Assembly (NCBI RefSeq): GCF_028621955.1 | Contig: NZ_CP117516.1 | Span: forward strand, 124,001 to 188,000 | Direction of reading: 5' to 3' | DNA length: 64,000 nt | Source of the DNA: Erythrobacter sp. BLCC-B19 | Lineage (GTDB): Bacteria; Pseudomonadota; Alphaproteobacteria; Sphingomonadales; Sphingomonadaceae | Part shown: piece after piece, positions 34,398-43,976 of the stretch | Layout: every line of letters starts with the position of its first letter | Position numbering within the stretch: position 1 is the first letter of the stretch | The notes under the pieces: generated by a model | Database searches by the model: none | Told to the model about the DNA's origin: nothing | What the model saw: only the letters and a program-made list of their open reading frames with translations | Program-made: the position numbers and the translations under genes

Positions 34398-35327
34398 ATG
34401 ACATCGACGAAATCCGGTCTCCTGGCGACCGCTATGGCCGCCTGCGCGATGCTGGCGAGCGGGCCGGCCGACGCACGCACGCTCGACCCGGCCAACCCGC
34501 AGGACGCGCTGGAAATCTCCAAGCGCCTGCAATGCGGTGCGTCGGAAGACCAGCCGGCCGTCTATCACTGGTCAGGCAACGTCTATGGCCGCAGTCCGGG
34601 AATCCGCGACAAGCTGCTGTTCAAGGGCGAAGGCATGAACATCCGGCGCTGCGTCGAAGTCAACGATCCGGTGCGTGGCAAGGGCTGGCGGCTGATCAGC
34701 CGCGAAGTCATGCTCATGCTCGATCCCAAGACCGGAGAAGTGCTCAGGAAATGGGAAAATCCCTACACCGGCGAAACCGTGGACGTGATGCAGATCCACA
34801 ATGACCCGGTCAATGGCCGCCCGAACTTCGCGGTCGGCGCCGATGGCAAGCCGCTCACGCTCGACACCATGCGCGACGCCGGGCCGTTCGTGTTCATGCC
34901 GTTCGAGGCGCCGCTGTTCTATCCCAACCCGCTGGCGGGCGATTATCAGGAATATATCGGCGGCGAATATCACGCGATGGAGATTTTCGATTTTGCCGCG
35001 CTCAAGAGCGATCTGTTCGATAGTACCACCCCGACCGCCTATCCGATGGTCAGCTGGGTGCGGATTTCGGGCTGGGCGCCGTGGATGAAGATGGGCAGCC
35101 GCCCGGGCCAGATGGTGTTCAATGCCATGGGCCGGAAACTGCCCGGCGGGTTCGAAGAACTGCCCGCCGTGCTCAAGAACGAGATCCGCGCCAATTATCC
35201 GATCTATGAACAAGCTCCGCCGAAAGACGATATGCGGCCCAACGAGACGACCTGGACGAAGTTCAAGCTGCTGAAGGATCAGGAACGCGCTGCGGCAGGG
35301 AGCAAGAAGCCAGGCGAGAGCCACTGA
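34398..35327 (+). CDS. Exported DUF1838-type protein
   Basis: 309-aa secreted protein with a signal peptide (about 1-27, ending GPADA). The mature part resembles DUF1838 proteins: LQCGASEDQPAVYHWSGNVYG, KLLFKGEGMNIRRC and ending in NETTWTKFKLLKDQ. The family has no known activity. GGAGGG upstream favours ATG 34398 over ATG 34395. It overlaps the Tat-exported flavin oxidase by one base (TGATG), so the two exported proteins are likely to work together. Confidence 0.72.
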   Translation: MTSTKSGLLATAMAACAMLASGPADARTLDPANPQDALEISKRLQCGASEDQPAVYHWSGNVYGRSPGIRDKLLFKGEGMNIRRCVEVNDPVRGKGWRLISREVMLMLDPKTGEVLRKWENPYTGETVDVMQIHNDPVNGRPNFAVGADGKPLTLDTMRDAGPFVFMPFEAPLFYPNPLAGDYQEYIGGEYHAMEIFDFAALKSDLFDSTTPTAYPMVSWVRISGWAPWMKMGSRPGQMVFNAMGRKLPGGFEELPAVLKNEIRANYPIYEQAPPKDDMRPNETTWTKFKLLKDQERAAAGSKKPGESH

Positions 35328-36733
35328 TGAACGGCACGCGGCGCACCTTCCTGGCCAGAGGGAGCGCCGCGATCCTTGCCGGCGCGGCCCCCGCTCTGGC
35401 CCGCAGCCGGACCGAGGCCGATGTCGCCATCATCGGCGCTGGACTTGCCGGACTCCATGCGGCGCGCGCCTGCGAGGCAGCGGGCCTGCGGGTCGTCGTG
35501 CTCGAGGCCGAGGCGCGGATCGGCGGACGACTGCATAGCTTGCGCGATTTGCCCGGCGCGCCCGAGGCGGGCGGCATCCAGGTCGGCGCGGGATACACGA
35601 GGCTGCGCAAGGTCGCTGACGCGCTCCGCGTCGGACTGGAGAGCGGCGGGGGCGCAGGCGCGGGGATCGCCGATGCGCCGGGCAATCTCTATGCCGTGAA
35701 CAGCGTGACAGCCACGCCTTCCGATTGGCCGACCAGCGCCGCTAACCGCCTCGCCGAAAGCGAACGCAAAGTGGAACCTGCTGCCCTGCTGCGCCACTAT
35801 GCCCGCGCCTTTGTCCGGCTTGCCAGCCCGGACGCCTGGCTTAACGTGTCGCCCGAGGCCGACATTTCCGTGCTCGCAGCCCTGCGGCAGGCGGGGGCCA
35901 GCGAAGAGGCGCTGCGGCTGATTGCGGCCAATTTCAACGGCAACAGCCTTGCCGGAATGTCGCAGATCGCGCTGGCGCGCACCTTTGCGATCTACGCCAG
36001 CCAGCCCGGCCCGGTTGCGACCATTGCAGGTGGATCGCAGCGGCTGCCCGAAGCCATGGCGGCAAGCTTGCGCGGCGATGTGCGGCTGGGCGCAACCGTG
36101 CGCGCGCTGCGCGAGGAGGCGGACGGGGTGACGCTTCACCTTGCCAGCGGCACCCTGCGCGCGGCCCGCGCGATCTGCACCATCCCCTTTGCCGCCTTGC
36201 GCCACATCCCGATCGAATGCGCGATGCCGCCTGCTTTGGCGCGCATGATCGCCGAGTTGCCCTACACCCGCGCAAGCTTTGCCTATCTCGCAGCCAGCGA
36301 GCCGTTCTGGGAAACCGACGGTCTGCCGCAGACCTTGTGGACGGACGACCCGTTGATCGGGCGCGTCTTCGTGCTCGGCTCCGATCCGCCGATGCTCAAG
36401 CTGTGGACCACCGGTGCCGGAGCCGATCTGCTCGACAGGTTGGTGCCTGAGGATGCCGAACGAATGATCATCGACCGCATTGCCGCGATGCGCCCCTCGG
36501 CGCGCGGCAAGCTGCGGGTGCTGCGCTTCCATAGCTGGCAGAAAGCGCCGGGCGCGCGCGGGATCTACCATCATATCGGCACGGGCATGACTGGCGATCT
36601 TGCCGCGGCGCTATCGCATCAAGGCGCACACCTGCACTTTGCCGGCGAACATTTCGGGCGCGCGGCGAGCGGGATGGAGGCCGCGCTCGAGAGCGGGGAG
36701 GCCGCCGCACAAGCCGTGCTTGCGCGGGTCTGA
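35327..36733 (+). CDS. Tat-exported FAD-dependent amine-oxidase-family enzyme
   Basis: 468-aa flavin oxidase. The N-terminus MNGTRRTFLARGSAAILAG carries twin Arg (5-6) and a hydrophobic core, typical of Tat export with folded cofactor. The dinucleotide motif IIGAGLAGLHAARAC follows at about 35-48, then VVLEAEARIGGRLHSL. The C-terminal FAD segment is HFAGEHFGRAASGMEAALESGEAAA. It belongs to the monoamine-oxidase/phytoene-desaturase-like group. A periplasmic oxidase of a C-N or C-C bond in an N-heterocycle is plausible; substrate unknown. Confidence 0.88.
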   Translation: MNGTRRTFLARGSAAILAGAAPALARSRTEADVAIIGAGLAGLHAARACEAAGLRVVVLEAEARIGGRLHSLRDLPGAPEAGGIQVGAGYTRLRKVADALRVGLESGGGAGAGIADAPGNLYAVNSVTATPSDWPTSAANRLAESERKVEPAALLRHYARAFVRLASPDAWLNVSPEADISVLAALRQAGASEEALRLIAANFNGNSLAGMSQIALARTFAIYASQPGPVATIAGGSQRLPEAMAASLRGDVRLGATVRALREEADGVTLHLASGTLRAARAICTIPFAALRHIPIECAMPPALARMIAELPYTRASFAYLAASEPFWETDGLPQTLWTDDPLIGRVFVLGSDPPMLKLWTTGAGADLLDRLVPEDAERMIIDRIAAMRPSARGKLRVLRFHSWQKAPGARGIYHHIGTGMTGDLAAALSHQGAHLHFAGEHFGRAASGMEAALESGEAAAQAVLARV

Positions 36734-36753
36734 TCCGCTTCACCAAAAGCAAA

Positions 36754-36778
36754 GGGCGGGAGCATAACGCCCCCGCCC
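36754..36778. terminator. Probable bidirectional terminator hairpin
   Basis: GGGCGGG...CCCGCCC forms a 7-bp GC stem with an 11-base loop, between the convergent flavin oxidase (ends 36733) and TonB receptor 1 (ends 36809). A run of A residues precedes it, but no T-tract follows. Confidence 0.5.
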
Positions 36779-36808
36779 CTGACTATCCGCGCAGCGCCCT
36801 CTGGTCTG

Positions 36809-39292
36809 TCAGAAGCGCACCTCCGCAATCACCCCGAAGCGACGCGGCGGACGCAGCCCGGCGATGAAGTTGCGGCGCAGGTCGCGATTGGCATCGGCGT
36901 AGCGGATCAGCTGATTGACCGCGGTCTCGTCGAACAGGTTGCGCACATAGAACTGCAGGCGGAACGTGTCATTTTGCGCGCCCAACCGGACATCGGAAAC
37001 CACCGAGTCCCCCGTTTCGGCAAGATTATGCACCTGTGCAAAGCTGCTCGAGAGCAGGTAGGCGTTGATCCCCGCGAAGATCTCCCAGTCGGAGTTGCCG
37101 AGATCGCGGCGATAATCGACATCGACGAAAACCGTGTGCTCGGGCGCGCGCGGCAGAGACTTGCCGGTGATGTCGCCAAACAATGACTGGCACCCGGAGA
37201 TGTTGGGCAGCTGATCGCCGGTCGAGCAGTTGACGAGACCGTCATCGGCCACATCGTTGAGAACACCCTGGTTCTCGTCCGAACCGCGGCGGAAGCGGCT
37301 GTTGGCATAGGCATAATTCGCCGTAAGGGTCAGCTCGGGCGTAGGCCGCGCGGTCAGCTCGAACTCGAAGCCGTGAATGCGAACATCGCCGGCATTGTTG
37401 ATCGCGGTCACCTGCTGCGGGGCTGCCGGCGGATTGATGACTTCGACCGGCTGGGTCAGCTGATAACCCTCGATCTCATTGTGGAACAGGGCAAGGTTCA
37501 CCACCAGTGCGCCGTCGAAGAAGGTGTTCTTGGAGCCCACTTCGTAGGACTTCACATCCTCAGCCCCAAAGGTTGCGCGGCCGACCGAAATCGCCGCAGC
37601 GCCGTTGAAGCCGCCGGGCTTCTGCCCTTCCGAATAGACCCCGTAGAGCAGGTGATCCGGGGACAGCTGATAGTCGACCGTGATGCGCGGAAGGAACTCG
37701 CGGAAAGTCGCCTCGCCCGGTACGGCTGCACCAATATTGCCTGCCGCCACCGTGGCAGTCTGGGCAAGGGTGCGGATGCGTTCTTCCTGATACCGCCCTT
37801 CGGCGCTGATCGAGAGCGCGTCGGTGAGGTTGTAGCTGATCGAGCCAAACACCGCCATGTTGCGGATATTGTCGATCGCGCTGTTGCGACTCTCGGCCAG
37901 AGTACCGAGCGGGAAGGCCGGGCTGAGCGAGCCGCAGCGCGGCGTGATCGCGCAGCGCGCCTGGCGGGCGGCCAGCATATTGGCATTGGCCTCGGCCTGG
38001 GCACCCGGGGGCAGCACGCGATTGTCGCGCGAGACACTGTCCTGATCCCAGTAGAAGCCGCCCAGCAGCACGCGGGCGCGATCAGTGGTGTATTGCAGGC
38101 GCAATTCCTGCGACCAATCCTCGCGCTTGGAGGCATTCGAGAACGAGAAATCGGTCTGCGAGCTGGCAAAACCGAAAGGCACCGACGGAGCCGTCGGCGG
38201 ACCGAGCGGGATGGTGGCGAAGATCACCCCCTGAAAGCGGTTGGGAGAATAGTCGCCATCGGTGCGCTGGACGGCTTCGCGGTGGTTGTAGCCCGTCAGC
38301 GATGTCAGCGTCAGATTGTCGGCCAGATCGACATCGATGCTCAATCCAGCGTTCCATGTGTCGATCGCATTGCCGACGAATTCTCCGGCGAACTGGCGGC
38401 TGTAATCGCTGCTGACCGGTCGCGGCTGGATCACCCCGCAGAAGTAACGTCCACGCCCTGCATAGAGGGCACCGTTATCGGGCAGGCAGTTGTTTTCATT
38501 GGCATCGGTCGCGAAAATCGCCGGTTGGCCGTCGCGGGTGCGGGTGTAGTTCCCGCGCAGCCCGACGCGCAGCGCGCCGCCGTCGTCGTACTTGAGCATC
38601 GCGAAGCCCGAGCTTGTTTCCTGCACCCCGATCGGCGTCTGGTCGAACTGGTTGGTGAAGAGCCCTTCGTTCTTGAAGTGGCGTCCACCCACAATCAGGC
38701 CGAGACCTGGCGCCAGAGGCCCGCTGAGCGAGCCGCTGATGTCGTAGGTCAGGCCTTCGGCAACATCGGCCTGCACCCGCCCGCCCCAGCGGTCAGCGGG
38801 TGACTTGGAGATGATGTTGATCGCCCCCGAATAGGTGTTGCGCCCGTAAAGCGCGCTCTGCGGCCCCTTGACCACTTCGATGCGCGAAATGGAGTCGATG
38901 TCGTAGTCGGCAATCGAGCCGTTGAAATAGATGCCGTCGATGAAGAAGGCGACGCCCGAGTCCCCGAGAATATTGGCTTGCCCGCGGATCACCGGTCGGT
39001 TGGCGTCGCGTCCGAAGCTGTCGTCGAACACCAGGCCGGCGGTGGCACGCGTCAGATCGGTCACGCTGTTGAACCCGAGCCGGTCGATCCCTTCGTCCGT
39101 CACCACCGCAACCGCCAGCGGCGCATCCTGGAGGCGCTCCTGCGTCTTGCGGGCCGTGACGAAGATTTCGTTCACCTGCGTCACGCCATCGTCAGACTGC
39201 TGCGCACTGTCGTCAACCGCGTCTTGCGCCATCAAAGCGCCCGGCGTGAGCATGGTGGCTGCCAGCAGGATTGTGCGAACAAACTGTCTCAT
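36809..39292 (-). CDS. TonB-dependent outer-membrane receptor (1)
   Basis: 827-aa receptor for energised import of a large or scarce ligand. Signal peptide at about 1-23 (ending GALMAQ), a TonB-box-like region followed by EIFVTARKTQERLQDAPLAVAV, a plug with VIRGQANILGDSGVAFFIDGIYFNGS and RIEVVKGPQSALYGRNTYSGAINI, then a beta-barrel ending in a terminal aromatic (VRF). ATG 39292 has GGGAGG upstream. An operator copy (39371-39390) lies about 80-100 bp upstream, so it is part of the regulon. Ligand unknown. Confidence 0.92.
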   Translation of the reverse strand: MRQFVRTILLAATMLTPGALMAQDAVDDSAQQSDDGVTQVNEIFVTARKTQERLQDAPLAVAVVTDEGIDRLGFNSVTDLTRATAGLVFDDSFGRDANRPVIRGQANILGDSGVAFFIDGIYFNGSIADYDIDSISRIEVVKGPQSALYGRNTYSGAINIISKSPADRWGGRVQADVAEGLTYDISGSLSGPLAPGLGLIVGGRHFKNEGLFTNQFDQTPIGVQETSSGFAMLKYDDGGALRVGLRGNYTRTRDGQPAIFATDANENNCLPDNGALYAGRGRYFCGVIQPRPVSSDYSRQFAGEFVGNAIDTWNAGLSIDVDLADNLTLTSLTGYNHREAVQRTDGDYSPNRFQGVIFATIPLGPPTAPSVPFGFASSQTDFSFSNASKREDWSQELRLQYTTDRARVLLGGFYWDQDSVSRDNRVLPPGAQAEANANMLAARQARCAITPRCGSLSPAFPLGTLAESRNSAIDNIRNMAVFGSISYNLTDALSISAEGRYQEERIRTLAQTATVAAGNIGAAVPGEATFREFLPRITVDYQLSPDHLLYGVYSEGQKPGGFNGAAAISVGRATFGAEDVKSYEVGSKNTFFDGALVVNLALFHNEIEGYQLTQPVEVINPPAAPQQVTAINNAGDVRIHGFEFELTARPTPELTLTANYAYANSRFRRGSDENQGVLNDVADDGLVNCSTGDQLPNISGCQSLFGDITGKSLPRAPEHTVFVDVDYRRDLGNSDWEIFAGINAYLLSSSFAQVHNLAETGDSVVSDVRLGAQNDTFRLQFYVRNLFDETAVNQLIRYADANRDLRRNFIAGLRPPRRFGVIAEVRF

Positions 39293-39370
39293 GATCGATC
39301 TGCCTCCCGTCGAGCCTCGCAACTGCGATGCCCCAAACTTTGTCCCGCCTTCATTTCTGACGTAGCCAAG

Positions 39371-39390
39371 AAATTTGTCCAGACAAATTT
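39371..39390. promoter_or_regulatory. Near-perfect operator AAATTTGTCCAGACAAATTT
   Basis: Twenty bases that are palindromic except at the centre (CCAG in place of CCGG). The 12-bp core TTGTCCAGACAA differs from the consensus at one base. It is upstream of TonB receptor 1 read leftward. The flanking AAATTT arms are longer than in other copies. Confidence 0.75.
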
Positions 39391-39458
39391 TTTCGCGGCG
39401 GTGTGCGGTCGCTCGCCAGCGGCCTGTGTGGCATTGCTGTCACAGGGTGCGGAGCGGC

Positions 39459-40139
39459 TCAGAACGGTTTCACATTGCCCAGATAGGCCGTCACCAGCAG
39501 CAGCAGATAGACCGCCCACACCCAGATGCGGGTGCGGTCCATGGTGCGGCGCAGGGGGATCTCGGTGGCATCGCTCGACCCTTGCGTCAGCACCGCCGCC
39601 AGCTGCGCGCCGACCGGCTTGAAGGTCACATCGATCATGATCGCGGCGACGAAAATGCAGCCGAACAGCAACGCCTTGGCCGCCAGCCAATCAGGCTCGA
39701 GTGGCGCACCCACGATCAGGCTCTGCCCGCCGAGCCACAGGTAGAACCCGCCGATCAGCCAGCGCAGCCAGCCTTCGATCCGGCGATTGCGCGCGGCGCG
39801 CGGGGTCTGGTCGTGATGGTGCGAATCCCACACCAGCCACAGCCACACCAGCCCGATTGCCCACGCCCCGGCGAGGAGCCATCCGGGCACATCCCACCAC
39901 TGGCCCAGATCGGCCACGCTCAGCGACAGCGGCACCATCAGCGCCCAGGCACTGCGCGGCACCATGTCGACCTCGACCAGCAGCTTGAGCAGCGCGATCC
40001 GCTGATCGAGAGAATAGACTGTCCGCCGCCGGAAATGCTGGCCCAGCACGAACACCCCGACATCCGCCCCCAGCCACAACACGAACAGCAGCAGGTGGGC
40101 AAAAACGAGTGTCGGATAGGCAGAAGCAGACAAGGTCAC
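39459..40139 (-). CDS. Polytopic membrane protein, HemJ/CopD-like paralog A
   Basis: 226-aa protein with about six membrane helices. Helix 1 has the pattern FAHLLLFVLWLGADVGVF and the C-terminus ends LVTAYLGNVKPF. A paralog at 61389 shares both features (WVHILSMVYWLGGEWGVF and VCFLGAVKPF). A His in helix 1 within a His-Ile/Leu...Trp-Leu-Gly pattern recalls heme-binding HemJ/CopD-type proteins, but family membership is not certain. Start is GTG 40139 with GGGAG six bases upstream. It reads leftward from the operator pair at 40.2 kb. Confidence 0.7.
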   Translation of the reverse strand: MTLSASAYPTLVFAHLLLFVLWLGADVGVFVLGQHFRRRTVYSLDQRIALLKLLVEVDMVPRSAWALMVPLSLSVADLGQWWDVPGWLLAGAWAIGLVWLWLVWDSHHHDQTPRAARNRRIEGWLRWLIGGFYLWLGGQSLIVGAPLEPDWLAAKALLFGCIFVAAIMIDVTFKPVGAQLAAVLTQGSSDATEIPLRRTMDRTRIWVWAVYLLLLVTAYLGNVKPF

Positions 40140-40200
40140 AGCAGGCTCCCGGGTCAGACTGTTGCGCGAACAGCACGCGGCACGACAATAATCGTGCAGG

Positions 40201-40212
40201 TTGTCCGGACAA
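40201..40212. promoter_or_regulatory. Operator TTGTCCGGACAA (exact)
   Basis: Exact 12-bp palindrome 62 bp upstream of membrane protein A (leftward). Its centre lies 42 bp, about four helical turns, from the copy at 40242. Confidence 0.85.
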
Positions 40213-40227
40213 ATTGCATTTCCGCGC

Positions 40228-40256
40228 TTGACAGGCAAGCTTTTGTCCGGACAAAT
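40228..40256 (+). promoter_or_regulatory. Promoter overlapping operator TTTGTCCGGACAAA, upstream of TonB receptor 2
   Basis: A consensus -35 TTGACA (40228-40233) is followed after exactly 17 bases by a weak -10 (ACAAAT, 40251-40256). The perfect 14-bp palindrome at 40242-40255 covers the spacer and -10, so a bound protein would block RNA polymerase. This supports a repressor model. Confidence 0.75.
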
Positions 40257-40330
40257 TTGGTGCACGCAGGACAGGGACATCTGGATCGTCAGCAGGCGGC
40301 CAGCCTTGGAACAGGTAAGGAGCCCACCCG

Positions 40331-42868
40331 ATGAAATCCCGATTCTCGCTGACTCCGGCGCTGGCCGGCATGACTTCTGCGATTGCACTGCTTGCAACCC
40401 ACGCCCCGGCGATGGCTCAGGCTGACGACACCGCTGACCCGAGCGCCGATCAGGGCGGCGTGAGCGACATCATCGTCACGGCCCAGCGCCGTCAGGAGAG
40501 TGTGCAGGACGTTCCGATCGCGATCACCGCCTTCGGTCAGGAGGAACTCGAACAGCGCGGCATCGTCAGCGCGCTCGACGTTGCGCAGTTCGTGCCGAAC
40601 CTCGTCGGTCTCAACAACACCGGCCTTGGCACCGCCAATTCCTATTACCTGCGCGGTATCGGCAATACCGAATCGATTGCCACCTTCGACCCACCGATCG
40701 GCACCTATGTCGACGACATCTACCTCTCGCGCCAGAACGCCAACAACCTCTCGCTGTTCGACGTCAACCGCATCGAGGTGCTGCGCGGGCCGCAGGGCAC
40801 CCTTTTCGGTCGCAACACCACCGGCGGTGCGATCAACGTCTACATGAACGAGCCGGGCGACGATTTCGCGGGCTATGCCGAAATCGGCTACGGCAGCTAC
40901 GATCAGAAGCTCGCCCGCGCCTCGCTCGATGTGCCGCTGGCCGATAGCTTCGCGATCAAGGTTTCGGGCTACTGGCAGGACGATGATGGCTACACCATCA
41001 ACACCACCACCGGCGAGCGCGACAACCAGAGTGACGGATGGGGCGTGCGGCTGGGCCTGCGCGGCGAATTGTCGGACAGCGCGCGCTGGACGGGTTCCTA
41101 CATCAAGACCTCATCGAGCGCGGGCAACACGCTCAATTTCGATTGCGATCCGGCCAATCCGGCCAATTGCAATGGCCGCTTTGCCACCACGGGCCTGACC
41201 AGAGGCGGCAATTTCGTCAGCCCCACGCTCGGAGCGCTGTTGACCGGTCGCAAGGCCAATTTCGGGCTCGGCAATGAGGCGACGATGGATTTCATCGCGT
41301 CCAATTTCGAATTCGAGCTGGGCGATGACTGGGCCGTCAACATCATCACCGGCTTTGTCGACCTCAATCAGGACTTCGCGGTCGATTTTGGCGACGGGCG
41401 CGGCCTGCCCGCTCTGGCGACCCCTGTGCCAGCCGTGCGCGGCTTCCCCTTCGGCGGGTTCACCATCGTCAATGAAGGCGAGCACACCCAGTTCACGCAG
41501 GAAATCAAGTTCACCGGCTCGCTCGGCGATGGGCTGATCGACGTGGTGGGCGGGGTGTTCTACTTCCACGAGGACAACCGCACCGACTTCGGCGACATCT
41601 TCACGCTCGGCAACGCCTTCCCGCTGGTGCTGGCCGACCGCGTGATCAACAACAAGGCCGAGGCATGGGCGGGCTATGTGCAGGCCGATCTCAACCTCAC
41701 CGACCAGCTGACGGTGACAGCGGGCATCCGCTACACCGACGAGGAAAAGACCTTCGCGATCCGCGACAACCGTCCGCGGCTCGCCAGCGGGCTGTGTCAG
41801 GCGGCGGCGCAGTTCGGGCCGTCGACCTGCATCGACACCGCCAACCTCACCGCCCCCAACGGGCTTGCCATCCCGACCCGCCAGTCGGTCGATCTGTTCA
41901 CGCCGCGCTTTGCCGTCAATTATCAAGCCAGCGACGATGTCCTGCTGTTCGCCTCGGCCACCCGCGGCTTCAAGTCCGGCGGCTGGAACGCTCGCGGCAC
42001 CAATCCGGGGGAACTGCTGCCCTTCGGCCCCGAAACCGCATGGAGTTACGAGGCCGGGGCCAAGACCGATCTGTTCAACCGTCTGGTGCGGCTCAACGTC
42101 ACGGCTTTCTGGCTCGACGTGTCCGATCTCCAGACCCCGTCGGCCTTCGTGCGGGGGGACGGATCGCTCGCCTTCCTGGTGCGCAACTTCGCCGATTACC
42201 GCAACAAGGGGCTTGAGGTGGAATTCACCACCGTGCCGGTCGAGGGGCTGAACCTGTTCGCCTCGCTCGGCTATCAGGACGATGAATACCGCATCGATGC
42301 CAATGCCCCGGCGCTGGACGAATACGGGGTGCAATCGGTCGCCGCGCAGCGCGCAGCCTGTCTGACGCAGCTTGCCGCGGGCCGCCTGCCCAATGCGAGC
42401 GGCACCAGCAATGCGCCCGCCTGCGGCGTCGGCATCGTCGCCCCTGACGGTTCGATTGCCGAGCCGGTGCGCACGCCCGAATTCACCATCGCGCTGGGCG
42501 GCAGCTACGACATCGCGCTTGGTGATGTTACGCTGACGCCTTCGGTCAACGCCAACTGGCGCAGTTCGAGCGAGGTCGGCACCAGCAACGTCACCTTCTA
42601 CGATCAGGACGTGACCGGGCCGACCGGAACAGTTTTCCCGTCGAACACGCTGGGTCTGGGCAATCTGATCGATCCGATCACCGGCTCGTTCAGCCAGGAT
42701 CGCTGGATTCTCAACGCCAGCCTCACCCTCAGCCATGTTGGCGGCTGGGCACTGGTCGCCGAATGCCGCAACTGCCTCGATGAAGAGGCGGTCGAAAGCT
42801 CGCTCGCCAATTTCAGCTATCTCAACCCGCCGCGCACCTGGGTGCTGCGGGCGAAGTACGATTTCTGA
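40331..42868 (+). CDS. TonB-dependent outer-membrane receptor (2)
   Basis: 845-aa receptor with a signal peptide (about 1-32, ending PAMAQA), the TonB-box-like SDIIVTAQRRQESVQDVPIAI segment, plug motifs (YLRGIGNTES, RIEVLRGPQGTLFGRNTTGGAI) and a beta-barrel ending LRAKYDF. The QESVQDVP signature is usual in sphingomonad receptors. It starts the seven-gene rightward operon controlled by the 40.2-kb operator pair. It differs clearly from receptor 1, so the two may take different forms of the substrate. Confidence 0.93.
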   Translation: MKSRFSLTPALAGMTSAIALLATHAPAMAQADDTADPSADQGGVSDIIVTAQRRQESVQDVPIAITAFGQEELEQRGIVSALDVAQFVPNLVGLNNTGLGTANSYYLRGIGNTESIATFDPPIGTYVDDIYLSRQNANNLSLFDVNRIEVLRGPQGTLFGRNTTGGAINVYMNEPGDDFAGYAEIGYGSYDQKLARASLDVPLADSFAIKVSGYWQDDDGYTINTTTGERDNQSDGWGVRLGLRGELSDSARWTGSYIKTSSSAGNTLNFDCDPANPANCNGRFATTGLTRGGNFVSPTLGALLTGRKANFGLGNEATMDFIASNFEFELGDDWAVNIITGFVDLNQDFAVDFGDGRGLPALATPVPAVRGFPFGGFTIVNEGEHTQFTQEIKFTGSLGDGLIDVVGGVFYFHEDNRTDFGDIFTLGNAFPLVLADRVINNKAEAWAGYVQADLNLTDQLTVTAGIRYTDEEKTFAIRDNRPRLASGLCQAAAQFGPSTCIDTANLTAPNGLAIPTRQSVDLFTPRFAVNYQASDDVLLFASATRGFKSGGWNARGTNPGELLPFGPETAWSYEAGAKTDLFNRLVRLNVTAFWLDVSDLQTPSAFVRGDGSLAFLVRNFADYRNKGLEVEFTTVPVEGLNLFASLGYQDDEYRIDANAPALDEYGVQSVAAQRAACLTQLAAGRLPNASGTSNAPACGVGIVAPDGSIAEPVRTPEFTIALGGSYDIALGDVTLTPSVNANWRSSSEVGTSNVTFYDQDVTGPTGTVFPSNTLGLGNLIDPITGSFSQDRWILNASLTLSHVGGWALVAECRNCLDEEAVESSLANFSYLNPPRTWVLRAKYDF

Positions 42869-42905
42869 TGATCCTCGCAATGCAGGAGGGGCGCCTCGGG
42901 CCGTC

Positions 42906-43976
42906 ATGATGCGTCTGACCGCTGCTCCTGCCCTGCCCGCCGCGATGCTGGCCATGGCGGCGGCTCTCCTCCCCAGCCTTGCCGCCGCCGCTGACGCACC
43001 CGCGCCGACGGCGGCGGCCGATTTCGGGGTCGCGCCGTGGAGCGAGGCGGTGGTGAGTGTGGCCGATCTCGATGCGAGCGCGGCATGGCTCGTCAGCGAT
43101 GGCGGCTGGCGCGAGATCGTGCGCGGCCGAATGTCGCGCGGGGAGCTTGATTACTGGGGCTTGCCCGCAGCGGTATCGGGCGCCTTCCTGCTGATCTGCG
43201 CCCCGGCCGCCGATAGCGGCTGCATCCGCTATCTCCGCTTCGACAATGCCGAAGGCCAGCGCCCGATCCGCCTTGCCGCGCGGCCATGGGACACGGGCGG
43301 AATCTTCTCTATCATGCTGCGCAGCGAGAATGTCGCCGCGCAATTCGACGCAGCGATCGCACGCGGATGGTGGGCCGAAAGCCCGCCCTATGCCTTCCGC
43401 TTCGGCGGCTCGGATCTGGTCAATGTCGTGATCACCGGCCCGCACGGAGTCAATTACGCGCTCTACCAGCGCGACGCCCCGCCGTTTGACGGCTTTCCCG
43501 TCGGACGCCTGAGCCAGGCCTTCAATGCGATGCGGATGGTGAAGGATCAGCCCGCCGCGCTCGCCTTCTACCGCGACCGGCTCGGCTTTGGGGTGCTGTT
43601 CGATGCGCCCTTCACCGATCCCGAGGCGCGGCCCAATAATTTCTCGGTGCCCGCCAATCTCGCCACCACCCTGGTGCGCCGTGCCGCCGTCGCCCAGCCG
43701 GTGCTCCCGGGCGAGACGGGCCGGGTGGAGGTGATGCAGTTCGAAGGCTTTGCCGGGCGCGATCTGTCGCAATTCGCCGCGCCGCCCAACTGGGGGATCC
43801 TTGCGTTGCGCTACCCGGTTGCCGATCTGGCGGGATATCGCGCCTTTCTTGCCGCGAAAGGCGTGACGCCGGTCTACGAGGCAAAGGGCATTGCGATCAC
43901 CGGGATCGGCAGCGCCGACATCATCGCCGTGCGCGATCCCGACGGCAACCTCACGGAATTCTACCATGCCCGCTGA
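42906..43976 (+). CDS. Exported two-module VOC protein
   Basis: 356-aa VOC-superfamily protein with a signal peptide (about 1-30, ending SLAAAA). The first module is around WSEAVVSVADLDASAAWL, the second around FNAMRMVKDQPAALAFYRDRLGFGVLF. VOC proteins are usually cytoplasmic, so an exported one next to a TonB receptor is unusual and may bind or modify the ligand in the periplasm. ATG 42906 or 42909; the ribosome-binding site (AGGAGGGG) is rather far. Overlaps the next gene by 11 bp. Confidence 0.75.
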   Translation: MMRLTAAPALPAAMLAMAAALLPSLAAAADAPAPTAAADFGVAPWSEAVVSVADLDASAAWLVSDGGWREIVRGRMSRGELDYWGLPAAVSGAFLLICAPAADSGCIRYLRFDNAEGQRPIRLAARPWDTGGIFSIMLRSENVAAQFDAAIARGWWAESPPYAFRFGGSDLVNVVITGPHGVNYALYQRDAPPFDGFPVGRLSQAFNAMRMVKDQPAALAFYRDRLGFGVLFDAPFTDPEARPNNFSVPANLATTLVRRAAVAQPVLPGETGRVEVMQFEGFAGRDLSQFAAPPNWGILALRYPVADLAGYRAFLAAKGVTPVYEAKGIAITGIGSADIIAVRDPDGNLTEFYHAR

